NCBI RefSeq assembly: GCF_042767895.1
Contig: NC_091553.1
Location: 19,129,194-19,139,193 of the forward strand
Source: Penaeus vannamei
Taxonomy: Eukaryota; Arthropoda; Malacostraca; Decapoda; Penaeidae
Direction: 5' to 3'
DNA length: 10,000 bases
Shown here: positions 1-8,135 of the stretch, in pieces
Layout: every line of letters begins with the position of its first letter
Position numbering within the stretch: the first letter of the stretch is position 1
Position numbers and translations under genes: made by a program
The notes under the pieces: generated by a model
Seen by the model: the letters and a program-made list of their open reading frames with translations, nothing else
Databases searched by the model: none
Told to the model about the DNA's origin: nothing

Positions 1-50
1 GAAAGAAGTTTAATAATATAGTTTTATATGCACATCATATCCTCAGATTA

Positions 51-68
51 TGGCCCCCCAGGGGGCCA
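51..68. repeat. Perfect GC-rich inverted repeat (8-bp arms, 2-nt loop)
   Basis: TGGCCCCC at 51-58 is followed by CA and then GGGGGCCA at 61-68. The arms are exact reverse complements. It stands out as a GC-only island in AT-rich sequence. It could be part of a dispersed repeat, but no second full copy is visible here. The rest of 1-250 holds no gene I can recognise. Confidence 0.6.
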
Positions 69-266
69 AGGCCCACAGTTTAAAGGAGAGTGTTCTAAGG
101 TTATTATTTATTCATTTATTATTAAGAAGCATGTTCTATTTTAAATCCCAAAAAGGATAAAAGAACAGTGGAGATGTAAGAGAAGAATTTTCCATGCACT
201 TTACAGAATTGCATTTCATTGAAAAAGGTTATGCTAGATGTCTAAATATATACACATACATAAATT

Positions 267-288
267 CACACACACACACACACACATA

Positions 289-356
<68 letters not shown>

Positions 357-376
357 TACCATATATATATATATAC

Positions 377-445
<69 letters not shown>
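267..445. repeat. Compound microsatellite (CA)n-(TG)n-(AT)n
   Basis: A (CA)10 run at 267-286 leads through ATATG into a (TG)n run to about 352, with one C at 293. After a short GGGTGTACC, (AT)n runs from 360 to 445 with single interruptions near 376 and 387. The CA block followed by a TG block is self-complementary, and the AT block is palindromic by nature. Open reading frames across it translate only to Cys-Val, His-Thr or Tyr-Ile strings and are not genes. Confidence 0.97.
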
Positions 446-448
<3 letters not shown>

Positions 449-659
449 TACAGGAAATGTGTTTAACTAGGAATTTCATGAAATCCCTGAAAAATGTTCA
501 TGAAACCACTGCAACCATCAGTAAATACATGTACCTCTAAACGGTTAAGGGATTTCGAGAAATAGCTATAGTTTTAAAGAATTGTAATTCAAAGAGAAAC
601 AAAGAATATATTAATTTGCAAAGCGATATTTAAAACACAGTATGTGTATATGATCTATA
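446..659. other. Unique AT-rich spacer, no gene seen
   Basis: This spacer lies between the microsatellite and the 3' end of the integrase relic. I see no coding frame, no RNA gene and no clear repeat. It probably includes the 3' flank of the mobile-element gene on the minus strand, whose stop codon is at 660-662. No AATAAA is evident close downstream of that stop. Confidence 0.5.
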
Positions 660-865
660 TTACTTATTACAGCAGGGAAGGCTGCCATGACACCTGCTAT
701 TGCATTTGAGTTTTGCTTCGAAGCATTTACACCAATTGTTTTTTTGCAATGATTAGGGCCACAGTTACATTTGTGGAAACCTTGCCCTCCAAAATCTGAC
801 TCTGAGCTAACAGCAGTTCGGAAAGATACTTCTGAGCTCGGATTGATGTCGCTTATGACAATCAA
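660..865 (-). pseudogene. Cysteine-rich C-terminal domain of the integrase relic
   Basis: VSFRTAVSSESDFGGQGFHK leads into CNCGPNHCKK (first Cys codon 767-769). After one frameshift near 735-745 the sequence continues CKCFEAKLKCNSRCHG, SLPCCNK and a TAA at 660-662. The CxC and CxxxC spacing suggests a zinc-binding cluster; I infer this from the cysteine pattern. The stop directly after CCNK looks like the original terminus, because the last residues match the family's usual ending as I know it. Confidence 0.75.
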
Positions 866-959
866 CGCCGAGGCCACACATCAAATTCATTCCGAGAATA
901 GAAGCCTTTTACGAAACCCGACTTCACCGCAATCCTGTAATTCATTTGATCCTGCTGAA

Positions 960-1194
960 CGATGACACCGAGAATGTTCCTAGGATCTCCCCGCCATTAT
1001 CAAATGTTCCTGGGATCTCCCCGCCCCCTATCTACAGTTGATATTGTAAGTGCTACAGTGTCGCCCTCCATTGCACTTTTTAATAGAACTTTGCGGCGCC
1101 TGATCATCCGATCTGCCTGATTATACTGAGCGTGGTAGGCCTCATTCTTATGCCGTGCAATATTGGTCATGGACTGAGTAAGGTTATCAGTCAC
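960..1194 (-). pseudogene. Basic helical and RGDPRN module of the integrase relic
   Basis: The frame from 1194 to 1000 carries SMTNIARHKNEAYHAQYNQ, then ADRMIRRRKVLLKSAMEGD, then VALTISTVDRGRGDPRNI. This resembles the conserved C-terminal region of KRBA2-like integrases: a basic helix, then an EGDxVxxxIxxVDRGRGDPRNILG segment. Two stops (TGA TAA) follow, after which RGDPRNILGVIVQQ resumes in the same frame because of a 30-bp duplication. Further on, YRIAVKSGFVKG and YSRNEFDV read through to a TGA near 866. Confidence 0.8.
973..1025. repeat. 30-bp tandem duplication inside the integrase relic
   Basis: A 23-nt block at 973-995 recurs at 1003-1025 with one A/G difference, giving a 30-bp period. 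On the minus strand both copies read RGDPRNI in the same frame. The intervening bases supply TGA and TAA, so the duplication itself terminates the frame. Confidence 0.85.
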
Positions 1195-1199
1195 ACTGA

Positions 1200-1545
1200 G
1201 TTATTAGCAGTAGCTGTAGAGGTGAGGTTGTTCTCATCATATGCTCAGTTGCTCTCACTTACCGAGATGGGGTTAGTTTTGTCATTGACATCATTTGTCG
1301 ATGTGTCAGTGTTGGTTATCTGCCTTGGGGGTGTTGTTGACGTCAACTGAAGAGGTTGGATTGTTGACATTATCTGCTGAGTTGCTGTCACTTGCCGCGG
1401 TGGGGTTATATATGTCATCTACCATGGGAGGGTTACTGACATCATTTGCCGAGGCGGGGTTGTTGATGTCATGTACCGTAGAGGTGTTGTTGACGTCAGC
1501 AGAAGAGGTAGGGTTGTTAACATCATTTGCTGAAGTGGGGTTGTT
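1200..1545 (-). repeat. 27-bp coding minisatellite with higher-order duplication
   Basis: On the minus strand from 1545, exact 27-nt steps encode nine-residue units of the type NNPTSANDV: NNPTSSADV, NNTSTVHDI, NNPASANDV, SNPPMVDDI, YNPTAASDS. A six-residue short unit follows at 1383-1366, then NNPTSSVDV and NNTPKADNQ. The pair NNPTSSxDV-NNT recurs after 153 nt, which is five 27-mers plus 18 nt. The AACCCC anchor at 1407 reappears at 1274. More degenerate copies continue to about 1200. The units stay in frame, so at least part of the expansion happened while the frame was open or was tolerated. Confidence 0.85.
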
Positions 1546-1695
1546 GATGAGCTTAAGTAGCTCATCTGTTTCCAGTCTTTCAATGATGTCATCTGGAACC
1601 GTAGAGGATATGAGGCCAATCTTAGCGGGGCGACCAAATAAGGCTTCGCATGGGATGCGCTTGATACCTGCGAGTTCTTTTGGAAATGTATAAGC
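1306..1695 (-). pseudogene. Integrase C-terminal extension, open for ~129 codons without ATG
   Basis: This minus-strand frame opens after TAA at 1696-1698 and runs to TGA at 1306-1308. It begins with family-like sequence (FPKELAGIKRIPCEALFGRP, then AKIGLISSTVPDDIIERLE), then enters a repeat of nine-residue units. It has no early methionine, so an ATG-based ORF search misses it, although it is the longest coherent piece of the relic. The leucine-rich stretch ETDELLKLINN marks the junction with the repeat. Confidence 0.75.
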
Positions 1696-2103
1696 TTAAT
1701 GCAACAGTCCAGTCTCTAGTATTGTTGTCTGCAAGCCAGACAGTAAGCATGTCTTTTATATGACTGCTGGCCCTTTCCACTGACCCCTGGCTTTGTGGGG
1801 GGCGTGGTCTACCATGTACGAACTTGAGGGACGGCCACACATCTTTCAGTTCAGTGATGACGTGGACTGTGAACTCTTCCATTGTCAGCCTGAAGTATGG
1901 TGCTCCTGGCAGCAAGAATATGTCCATTGGTGATAAGCACCTTCTGCTGCTCTCTTAGATATGACAGCATGAAGCACACAGAACTTGGTGAGATGATCCT
2001 GGTGCACCATGATCCACTTGCAAGTCTTGACGGGCCGTGACTGCATATCAATGAGGTCGATTTGCCCTCTTGAGTTGTACTCAGAGCTAACAAGGGGCTT
2101 CAA
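1696..2103 (-). pseudogene. DDE integrase catalytic core, frameshifted
   Basis: One frame covers about 1885-2103 (IDLIDMQSRP, KWIMVHQDHLTKF). A second carries MDIFLLPGAP and then FTVHVITELKDVWPSLKFVH, PQSQGSVERA and WLADNN down to about 1696. A third is needed for the short stretch ILQADNGR around 1884-1895. All three acidic residues of the catalytic triad can be read once frames are ignored: the Asp in IDMQ, the Asp in ADNG and the Glu in SVERA. The reading-frame breaks rather than catalytic substitutions are what inactivate it. Confidence 0.85.
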
Positions 2104-2139
2104 ACCACACTAGTTGTAACTTGTTTCTTCACCTCTCGT

Positions 2140-2310
2140 TGGCACTCAAGACATAATGATTTGTATGTCTTCAAAGCCCATGTGGTTATGTTACTTTCTG
2201 GATAGTTCACTAAGCATGCGATCTCTTCCTCCATGACCCGTATGAGCACGTCTGATGATGTCAACTGGATAGTTGGGTTGTCAGGATTCTTCTTTCTTAT
2301 TTCTTTCTTT
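2140..2310 (-). pseudogene. H2C2 zinc-finger portion of the integrase relic
   Basis: The two-histidine half reads IIRRAHTGHGGRDRMLSEL in one frame, preceded by a TGA about nine codons upstream of that stretch. The two-cysteine half, TWALKTYKSLCLECQREVKK, lies in another frame. The first His codon (2242-2244) and the second Cys codon (2142-2144) are offset by one base, so one indel separates the halves. In this family the finger lies just N-terminal to the catalytic core and is thought to help bind element-end DNA. Upstream of about 2290 the sequence becomes CT-rich and similarity is lost. Confidence 0.75.
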
Positions 2311-2458
2311 CTTCAGACGAAAACCGAGATGGAAATGTGACAATTTCATTTTTTGTCTGAAGAGGAACTTGTGAAAAGTTCAAAACGTTACGATTATTTT
2401 CGTTCTCATTGTGGCTATTTTCATTTTCATTTTTTGTGTACACGTTTGTGCTTGTGTT

Positions 2459-2489
<31 letters not shown>

Positions 2490-2527
2490 GCGCGCGCGCG
2501 CGCGCGCGCGTGTGTGTATGTGTGTGC
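2459..2527. repeat. Alternating pyrimidine-purine tract (CA)n(TA)n(CG)n(TG)n
   Basis: The tract runs (CA)8, then TA repeats to 2489, then a G plus (CG)10 at 2490-2510, then TG-rich sequence to 2527. Every step alternates pyrimidine and purine with no break for 69 nt. A run of ten CpGs is out of character for this AT-rich window. Confidence 0.95.
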
Positions 2528-2555
2528 TTGTGTTCATATATATGTGTGTTTCTTT

Positions 2556-2721
<166 letters not shown>

Positions 2722-2756
2722 TCTCTATCTCATTTTCTTTTCCCTTCTCCCTATAA

Positions 2757-2819
2757 TGTATATATAGATACATATATAAGCACACATGCATACGTGCATA
2801 TGTATACATATATAAATAT

Positions 2820-2872
<53 letters not shown>

Positions 2873-2918
2873 CATATATGTATATGTATACATACATGTA
2901 TAAATATGTATATGTATG

Positions 2919-2967
<49 letters not shown>

Positions 2968-2997
2968 TATGTATGTATGTATGTATGTATAGTATAT
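2757..2997. repeat. AT/GTAT-rich and (CA)20 compound microsatellite
   Basis: Imperfect TATA/CATA sequence is followed by a (CA)n run at 2820-2861. Then come TATG/TATA variants, an (AT)n run at about 2920-2956, and ACAC plus five GTAT units ending near 2990. It is the third compound array within 550 bp. Unit types are shared between the arrays, which suggests repeated local slippage or duplication. Confidence 0.95.
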
Positions 2998-3883
2998 GAT
3001 AAGGCTCATGTGTCTATATTATGAGGTTCATAACTTTTCATGACAGAATTGTGACATCACACGGAAATAGATTAGCGGGGACCACGGTGTCGTAATTGAG
3101 ATAATGCAGGCCCTTTTAGTTATGCTGCTTTCCAGTAAACATATATAAATACGTTCATTCTGTGACTTTTCGAAGTCTGGAAAATAAGAATGAAATTGTA
3201 TGACCTTTGCATGCCGGAGTGACACTGGACCCTGCATTTTGTTAGTGATATTATATATCCTCTGTCAACTACATTAATAATTTCACATTTGATTTGTCTA
3301 TGTATCCTAACCCACATCGATAAATATTTCCTTTTTTAGATATTTATTATATTAAGGTAAATGCGTATCATAGTAATCTAAAATGTGACTGAAATCTGGG
3401 TATGTTTGAAATATACTGATAACTATTATTGAATTTACTCAGTGAGTTTAGCATCCCCCTCTTTCCATAAACTTTGAGCATTGTCATTTAATGCCCATGT
3501 CCATTAATGAAAACATTAAACATACAAACACTGAATATTGTCACCCTTGGATTATCCGCACCCTCTGTCGTCTGCAAGGCTGCCGGGATCTGAGGGGCAG
3601 GGGGGGGAAAGCAGTTTACCAACTTCAGTGTATAATGTTAGTTTTTATTGATTATGAGACGGTAGTTGGCTTTTTTCCCCCTGCAGGGCGTTGAGCTTCT
3701 AATCTCATAAGCTCTGCTGGGGGAGCCAGTTTAATCGCCGACGACCAGATCATACTGTTTTACATGTTATAGTTCTGAATCAGACTCGCATACTGACGCA
3801 CATACGCAAACACGACTTATAAATCAAATCGAATCTAAGTAATCAATAGGAATCTCTTGTGAAAACATCCTACAGCAACGTAA
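2998..3883. other. Unrecognised non-repetitive sequence
   Basis: No coding frame resembles a known protein, and I see no RNA gene. A run of eight Gs at 3600-3607 sits in a small GC-richer patch at about 3540-3740. Two T/C-rich runs also occur. Short ORFs here have the composition expected by chance. The sequence may contain unrecognised old repeats. Confidence 0.4.
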
Positions 3884-4350
3884 ACTTTTCAAAATTCGAT
3901 GTCAGACAAGGACATATTCTGGTCCATTTTAGTAGACGATAAAACTGTAACAAATCGACAGTATACATATGACGTTGTACTCACTGGCGGATCAATAGGT
4001 AACTCAACTACCAGTGAAAACTGAAATGGACGTGTTACGAGCGAGGCAGATTTATGAAGACAATGAATGATGTAGAGAACTTTCATTATCCCCCCTCTAC
4101 GAAAAAAAAATAAAATAAAATAAAGATAAAAGAAAAAATATCTTCAATACAAGAGAATTAGAAACCGGTAATGCATTTTACTATCTAGGAGCAATTTGAA
4201 TAGACAAGATTAAAATACATGATATACGGAGCAAAATGCTGGGTAACTAAACAAAGAAACAGGTAAAGGACACAGGCGTTCGAACTCTGGAACTAACCCC
4301 AACAACTAGGTGTGAGCTGGGCTGACGGACTGATGAAGGGCTTATGATTA
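3884..4350 (+). pseudogene. Possible non-LTR reverse transcriptase remnant
   Basis: Three scraps lie in the order expected for an RTE-like LINE reverse transcriptase. First, NVNFSKFDVRQGHIL at about 3879-3925 resembles the FDV-TGVRQGDILSP block. Second, FYYLGAI at about 4168-4188 resembles the FKYLGSxI motif. Third, IYGAKCWVTKQRNR, then after a stop RTQAFELW and LGVSWADGLMKG at about 4221-4345, resembles the LYGSETWTLKKxxxxxLxAFEMW..RRMLRISWTD region. In an intact element these blocks are farther apart, so large internal deletions are implied. The YADD catalytic motif is not visible. Each scrap is short; together they are suggestive. The clade is not determined. Confidence 0.5.
4098..4139. 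repeat. A-rich low-complexity tract
   Basis: An A9 run is followed by TAAAATAAAATAAAG-type pentamers and further A-runs. It lies inside the proposed LINE remnant, between its first and second recognisable blocks, so it could be the tail of a separate insertion or simple A-rich slippage. Confidence 0.8.
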
Positions 4351-4607
4351 AAATGGCAAATATAGGTCTGCCGATGATATTGATACACGCAAAATCTCTT
4401 GTTCTACGCGCGGCACGGAGCAAAGGACAGGGATATGGCGAGCGAAAAATGTGACATTAATGCCAAAGCTATTACTGATATCAGAAGAAAAGCGAAGGAG
4501 AGCGAAAATTAAGGGAAGTTATGCAGAGGTACCAACGCAGATTTGCCCGGCGATCAATCTTATAGATGACGTTGATGATGATACATATATTTATGCGTGT
4601 ATGTTCA

Positions 4608-5442
<835 letters not shown>

Positions 5443-5993
5443 ATGTATACACATAAGTTAAAATGCTTTGTAATTTTAGTCCCAGAAAATATGAATAATG
5501 AAAAGTAATGTTGAAATCCTTAGGGAAACATTTTTCTCTCCCTCGCTCTCCTTTCACACAAAAAGTTGGAGGATCCAGACATATCTTGAACCTGGCTCTA
5601 ATACTGTCATCAAATTTTATTAACGAGAAATGTATATTCCGTCTGATGCTTAAATCGAGTCCAACCTCGCTGGCGGAACGTGTGTATTCTGCGCTCTGAT
5701 ATAATAGGGATTTTGTGAGAGATTGAAGGACCGCATCCTCGGATTAATTTAGTTTAAAATCTCCTGAGAACTTTTATATTCGATTTATATTTATATTTCA
5801 GTCAGAGAAACTGTGGCTTATTATATGGTATACAGGTACAAAGTGATAATATAAATTTGCATATAAGATATCTGCATCCATTATAATAAATGTGTTTAAA
5901 ACAGCCTAGCAGCCATAGAACTCATGCAACCGACTTGATTTTCAGTATGTCCGAATAAATCTAGAATATACGTGTGTCGTTTGAAAGAAAATC

Positions 5994-5998
<5 letters not shown>
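5443..5998. other. Unique AT-rich sequence, no gene seen
   Basis: The short open frames (for example 5508-5699 on the plus strand) have no recognisable motif, no supporting splice signals and no match I know. No repeat structure is obvious. This and 2998-3883 are the longest low-repeat stretches and would be the best places for unique primers or probes. Confidence 0.4.

Positions 5999-6076
<78 letters not shown>
5999..6076. repeat. Perfect (AT)39 microsatellite
   Basis: AT dinucleotides run without interruption over about 78 bp, bounded by CTGTC on the left and GTTTCC on the right. Confidence 0.98.
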
Positions 6077-6079
<3 letters not shown>

Positions 6080-6268
6080 TCCTCATGACTAGTGATTGCG
6101 GCTGCCTCTCTGACACCTGCAGATTGTATAGAGAACACAGACAACCAGTGAGTATAGTTTTATCTTATGTTTATGTTTTTTTATGTTCAGGTTGTTTTTT
6201 GTATTCTGTGTGATGTGTGTGCTTGCTACAGGTATGTTACAATTCTCTACATAGATATATATGTCTCT

Positions 6269-6269
<1 letters not shown>
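6077..6269. other. Spacer between two microsatellites, no gene seen
   Basis: It includes a CTGCAG-type acceptor-like site near 6121 and a GTGAGT donor-like hexamer at about 6149. The 25-27 bp between them does not connect in frame to the open stretch after 6355, so I do not call an exon. Confidence 0.3.

Positions 6270-6354
<85 letters not shown>
6270..6354. repeat. Perfect (AC)42 microsatellite
   Basis: AC dinucleotides are uninterrupted for 85 bp, bounded by GTCTCTA on the left and GTCCCAATCC on the right. The overlapping ORFs (6089-6555, both strands) are open mainly because AC/GT repeats contain no stop codon. Confidence 0.98.
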
Positions 6355-6357
<3 letters not shown>

Positions 6358-6508
6358 CCAATCCACAGTGATACCTGAGCGAGATCTCCTGCAGCTGTTC
6401 ATGATCTCTGAGAGGCACCCGGCGCTCGTAAAACTATTTTTGGAACATCTTGTGAAGACAGCAACATTTCTCTCTGTTCTCTTGGAAGATTTTCTTCTTG
6501 ATGAATAA
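6355..6508 (+). other. Open, GC-richer stretch of unknown meaning
   Basis: After the AC repeat the plus frame continues open for about 51 codons (VIPERDLLQLFMISERHPAL, then VKLFLEHLVKTATFLSVLLE) to TAA at 6506-6508. Base composition is richer in GC than the flanks and the peptide looks helical and leucine-rich. A CCACAG acceptor-like site sits at 6363-6368. I do not recognise the family. It could be an old exon, a repeat-borne scrap or chance. Confidence 0.2.
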
Positions 6509-6639
6509 GGAATCGATGAATAAGTGACTGGGTCAAAGCGTCTTCTATGGTGCATTTCCTTTGGCGAATTAGCCTAAAATGAACCTTTCTTTAAGAATGC
6601 AATTGTAAATTAGTTTTGTGTGTATCTGTCTGCACATAT

Positions 6640-6748
6640 ATATGCTATTCTGTCTATCATCAGTGGCGTGAATATGTGTACATATAAACATCTATATCCA
6701 TCTACCAGTCTACCTATCTACATTTACATCCATGTGTCTATCTACGAA
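6640..6748. repeat. Degenerate TCTA/TATC-rich low-complexity sequence
   Basis: Imperfect ATCTA, CTATC and CATC units recur from about 6648 to 6745, looking like an aged tetranucleotide array. It directly borders the 3' end of the mariner relic. Confidence 0.55.
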
Positions 6749-7510
6749 GGGTATTTATTTAAGATTTCCTCTGACCCCCTTCCCATGCACATATAGCAGT
6801 GAAACGTTGTAAAGTTAGTAGGATTTCTCTACATAGGTCTAGCCAAAAGTAACACATCTCTCATCTTTTTATGCAGCTTTGTACTCCTCACTTGTAGAAG
6901 TCCACAGGTTATCCTTTAAAAAATACTTCATTGACAGAAAGAAGAGATAGTCAGATGGTACAGTCAGGAGAATTAGAAGGGCCCTGCTTGCATCTGGCTT
7001 ATGTGAGAGTTGTGAACAGGGGCGTTGCCTTGTAGGAGGCAGACACCTTTCTTCAACTTTCTGCGCTTATGGGATTAAATAGCCTTTAACAATTTCTTTA
7101 GTATTGAAGTGTCTTATAATTATAGTACCTTTTGCCAGGGAATTCATCATAATCATTTCATGCTGTCAGTATGACCTTGCCTGCCGAGATATGTACAATT
7201 TTGTTGGTGGGGAGTCATAGTGCTTATATTGCTTTCACTAGGCCTTTCTGGATCATAGCGATGGATCCAAGTTTCATCCTGCATAATCATTCTGTCAAAA
7301 ACGTCCTGGTCATGAATAATTTTATCCACAGCCCAGCACTAATCTCGACATCTTGGACTAGCTGACGAACAGTAATATGGCGACCTTTCTAAATGACAGT
7401 CTCCACTTGAGGGATGATGTCCTCATCAGTGTCAGACTTGGGTCGCCCTGGGATAGGAGCCGTTTTCACTTTCCAATAACGGCATATGATGGGGTGTGGT
7501 GTACAGACAT
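6745..7510 (-). mobile_element. Mariner-type transposon relic with broken transposase
   Basis: The minus strand carries mariner transposase segments in the right order. PIPGRPKSDTDEDI, then HITVRQLVQDVEIS, come from the N-terminal helix-turn-helix region (about 7345-7446). Then come DVFDRMIMQDETWIHRYDPE with the first catalytic Asp (codon 7276-7278), SAGKVILTA (about 7160-7186), and RKLKKGVCLLQGNAPVHNSH with Gly where the second Asp belongs (codon 7027-7029). PSDYLFFLSMKYFL with the third Asp (codon 6950-6952) and TYVEK near 6830 complete it. About 50 codons are missing between DKIIHD and DVFDR, and about 28 nt between the second and third catalytic positions. A TA at 6743-6744 followed by CGAAGGGTATTTATTTAAG may be the 3' terminal repeat. 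No matching 5' repeat was found. Frameshifts and stops make it non-autonomous. Confidence 0.85.
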
Positions 7511-7553
7511 TCAAGTATAAAATCCTGATCCTTATAAATATATAATATAATAT
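7511..7553. other. AT-rich junction beyond the mariner relic
   Basis: ATAAATATATAATATAATATATATAG-like sequence lies where the 5' end of the mariner element would be expected. Microsatellite growth here could have erased the 5' terminal repeat. I could not find an inverted copy of the 6745 end. Confidence 0.4.
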
Positions 7554-7735
7554 ATATAGTCTACGGACATGTAGTCCCTAGGGGGCCCCACCTACCAAGA
7601 GGAGTGCCTTAAGGGCCAAGGTCCCTCCCCATGAAGGTCAGTGGGCATCTGTAGGGTATGTCCACCCCCTGATGCAACACCCCCTTACAATAGGACCTTG
7701 TGGGAGTCACGGCGGGAAATCTTTGCAGGTTTCAG
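7554..7735. other. GC-rich block, possible unidentified dispersed repeat
   Basis: The sequence changes sharply from AT repeats to GC-rich text containing CCTAGGGGGCCCC at about 7577-7589, several CCC/GGG runs and no long open frame. The GGGGGCC core and a GGCCAAGG string recur near 51-72 of the window, which hints at a shared repeat family. The shared strings are too short to prove it. Confidence 0.3.
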
Positions 7736-8135
7736 GATTTTCGATGAAAGATTAATACAAATTACAACAGCTAAAACTGTAAGAACTAAGGAGGAAAAGG
7801 AGGGGATAGGCTAACATAAGAACAATACAAGACGCAGGAGGAGGGTAATTTTGAAAGGAGAAACTGTAGTAGAAGACGTAAGAGTAATGAAATCAAGTAG
7901 GAGAACCACGAGGCTGCATTTGATATGTGATGTTTGCATAAGTGCAATCTTGCACGGTCCAGCTCTACTTTTGATAAATACCGTCACTTAGGTTCATACT
8001 TAATTTTTCCGTCTTTTTAGGATCCTTAGATGGAGCTGCCGGCCACTTAATTTGTGTATTTTAAAAATAGCAGAGGATGAGGAGAGAAACGCCCCGTGGT
8101 ACAATGGAACAACGAATGTTTATTTTCGAAGGCCG
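7736..8135. other. Purine-rich then mixed sequence, no gene seen
   Basis: From about 7780 to 7915 the plus strand is rich in AGG and GAA strings. Further on there is a splice-acceptor-like TTTTTCCGTCTTTTTAG at about 8004-8020. The frame following it is open for only about 39 codons and shows no motif I recognise. Confidence 0.3.

Larger units (their letters stand above)
660..2310 (-). pseudogene. Decayed transposon integrase gene, GIN/KRBA2-like
   Basis: Reading the minus strand from 2310 to 660, the domain order is that of the integrase proteins often annotated as KRAB-A domain-containing protein 2-like; the family name is from memory. An H2C2 zinc finger comes first: HTGHGGRDRM at about 2215-2244, then CLEC at 2142-2153. 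The DDE core follows at 1770-2103 and contains IDLIDMQS, QDHLTKF, ADNGR (Asp codon 1884-1886) and SVERA (Glu codon 1775-1777). That leaves 106 nt between the Asp and Glu codons, which fits a D-35-E spacing plus one base. Next are EALFGRPAKIGL, a coding minisatellite, VDRGRGDPRNI and a cysteine-rich C terminus ending CCNK before TAA at 660-662. At least six frameshifts, plus in-frame stops, kill it. No product is expected. Element ends, terminal repeats and the N-terminal part are not visible. The integrase relationship is sure; the subfamily is less so. Confidence 0.85.

Noticed and set aside
3028..3317. Two overlapping minus-strand frames of 65-69 codons
   Set aside because: No known motif, no compositional difference from the flanks, and lengths compatible with chance.
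3889..4086. A 65-codon minus-strand frame
   Set aside because: It overlaps the plus-strand reverse transcriptase-like scrap and has no recognisable motif of its own.
6121..6148. Mini-exon between CTGCAG and GTGAGT
   Set aside because: No frame joins it to the open stretch after 6368 without a stop, and sites this short arise by chance.
8093..8125. A possible tRNA-derived SINE A box (GTGGTACAATGG)
   Set aside because: The match to the A-box consensus is poor, there is no B box at the right distance, and no A-rich tail or target duplication is seen.
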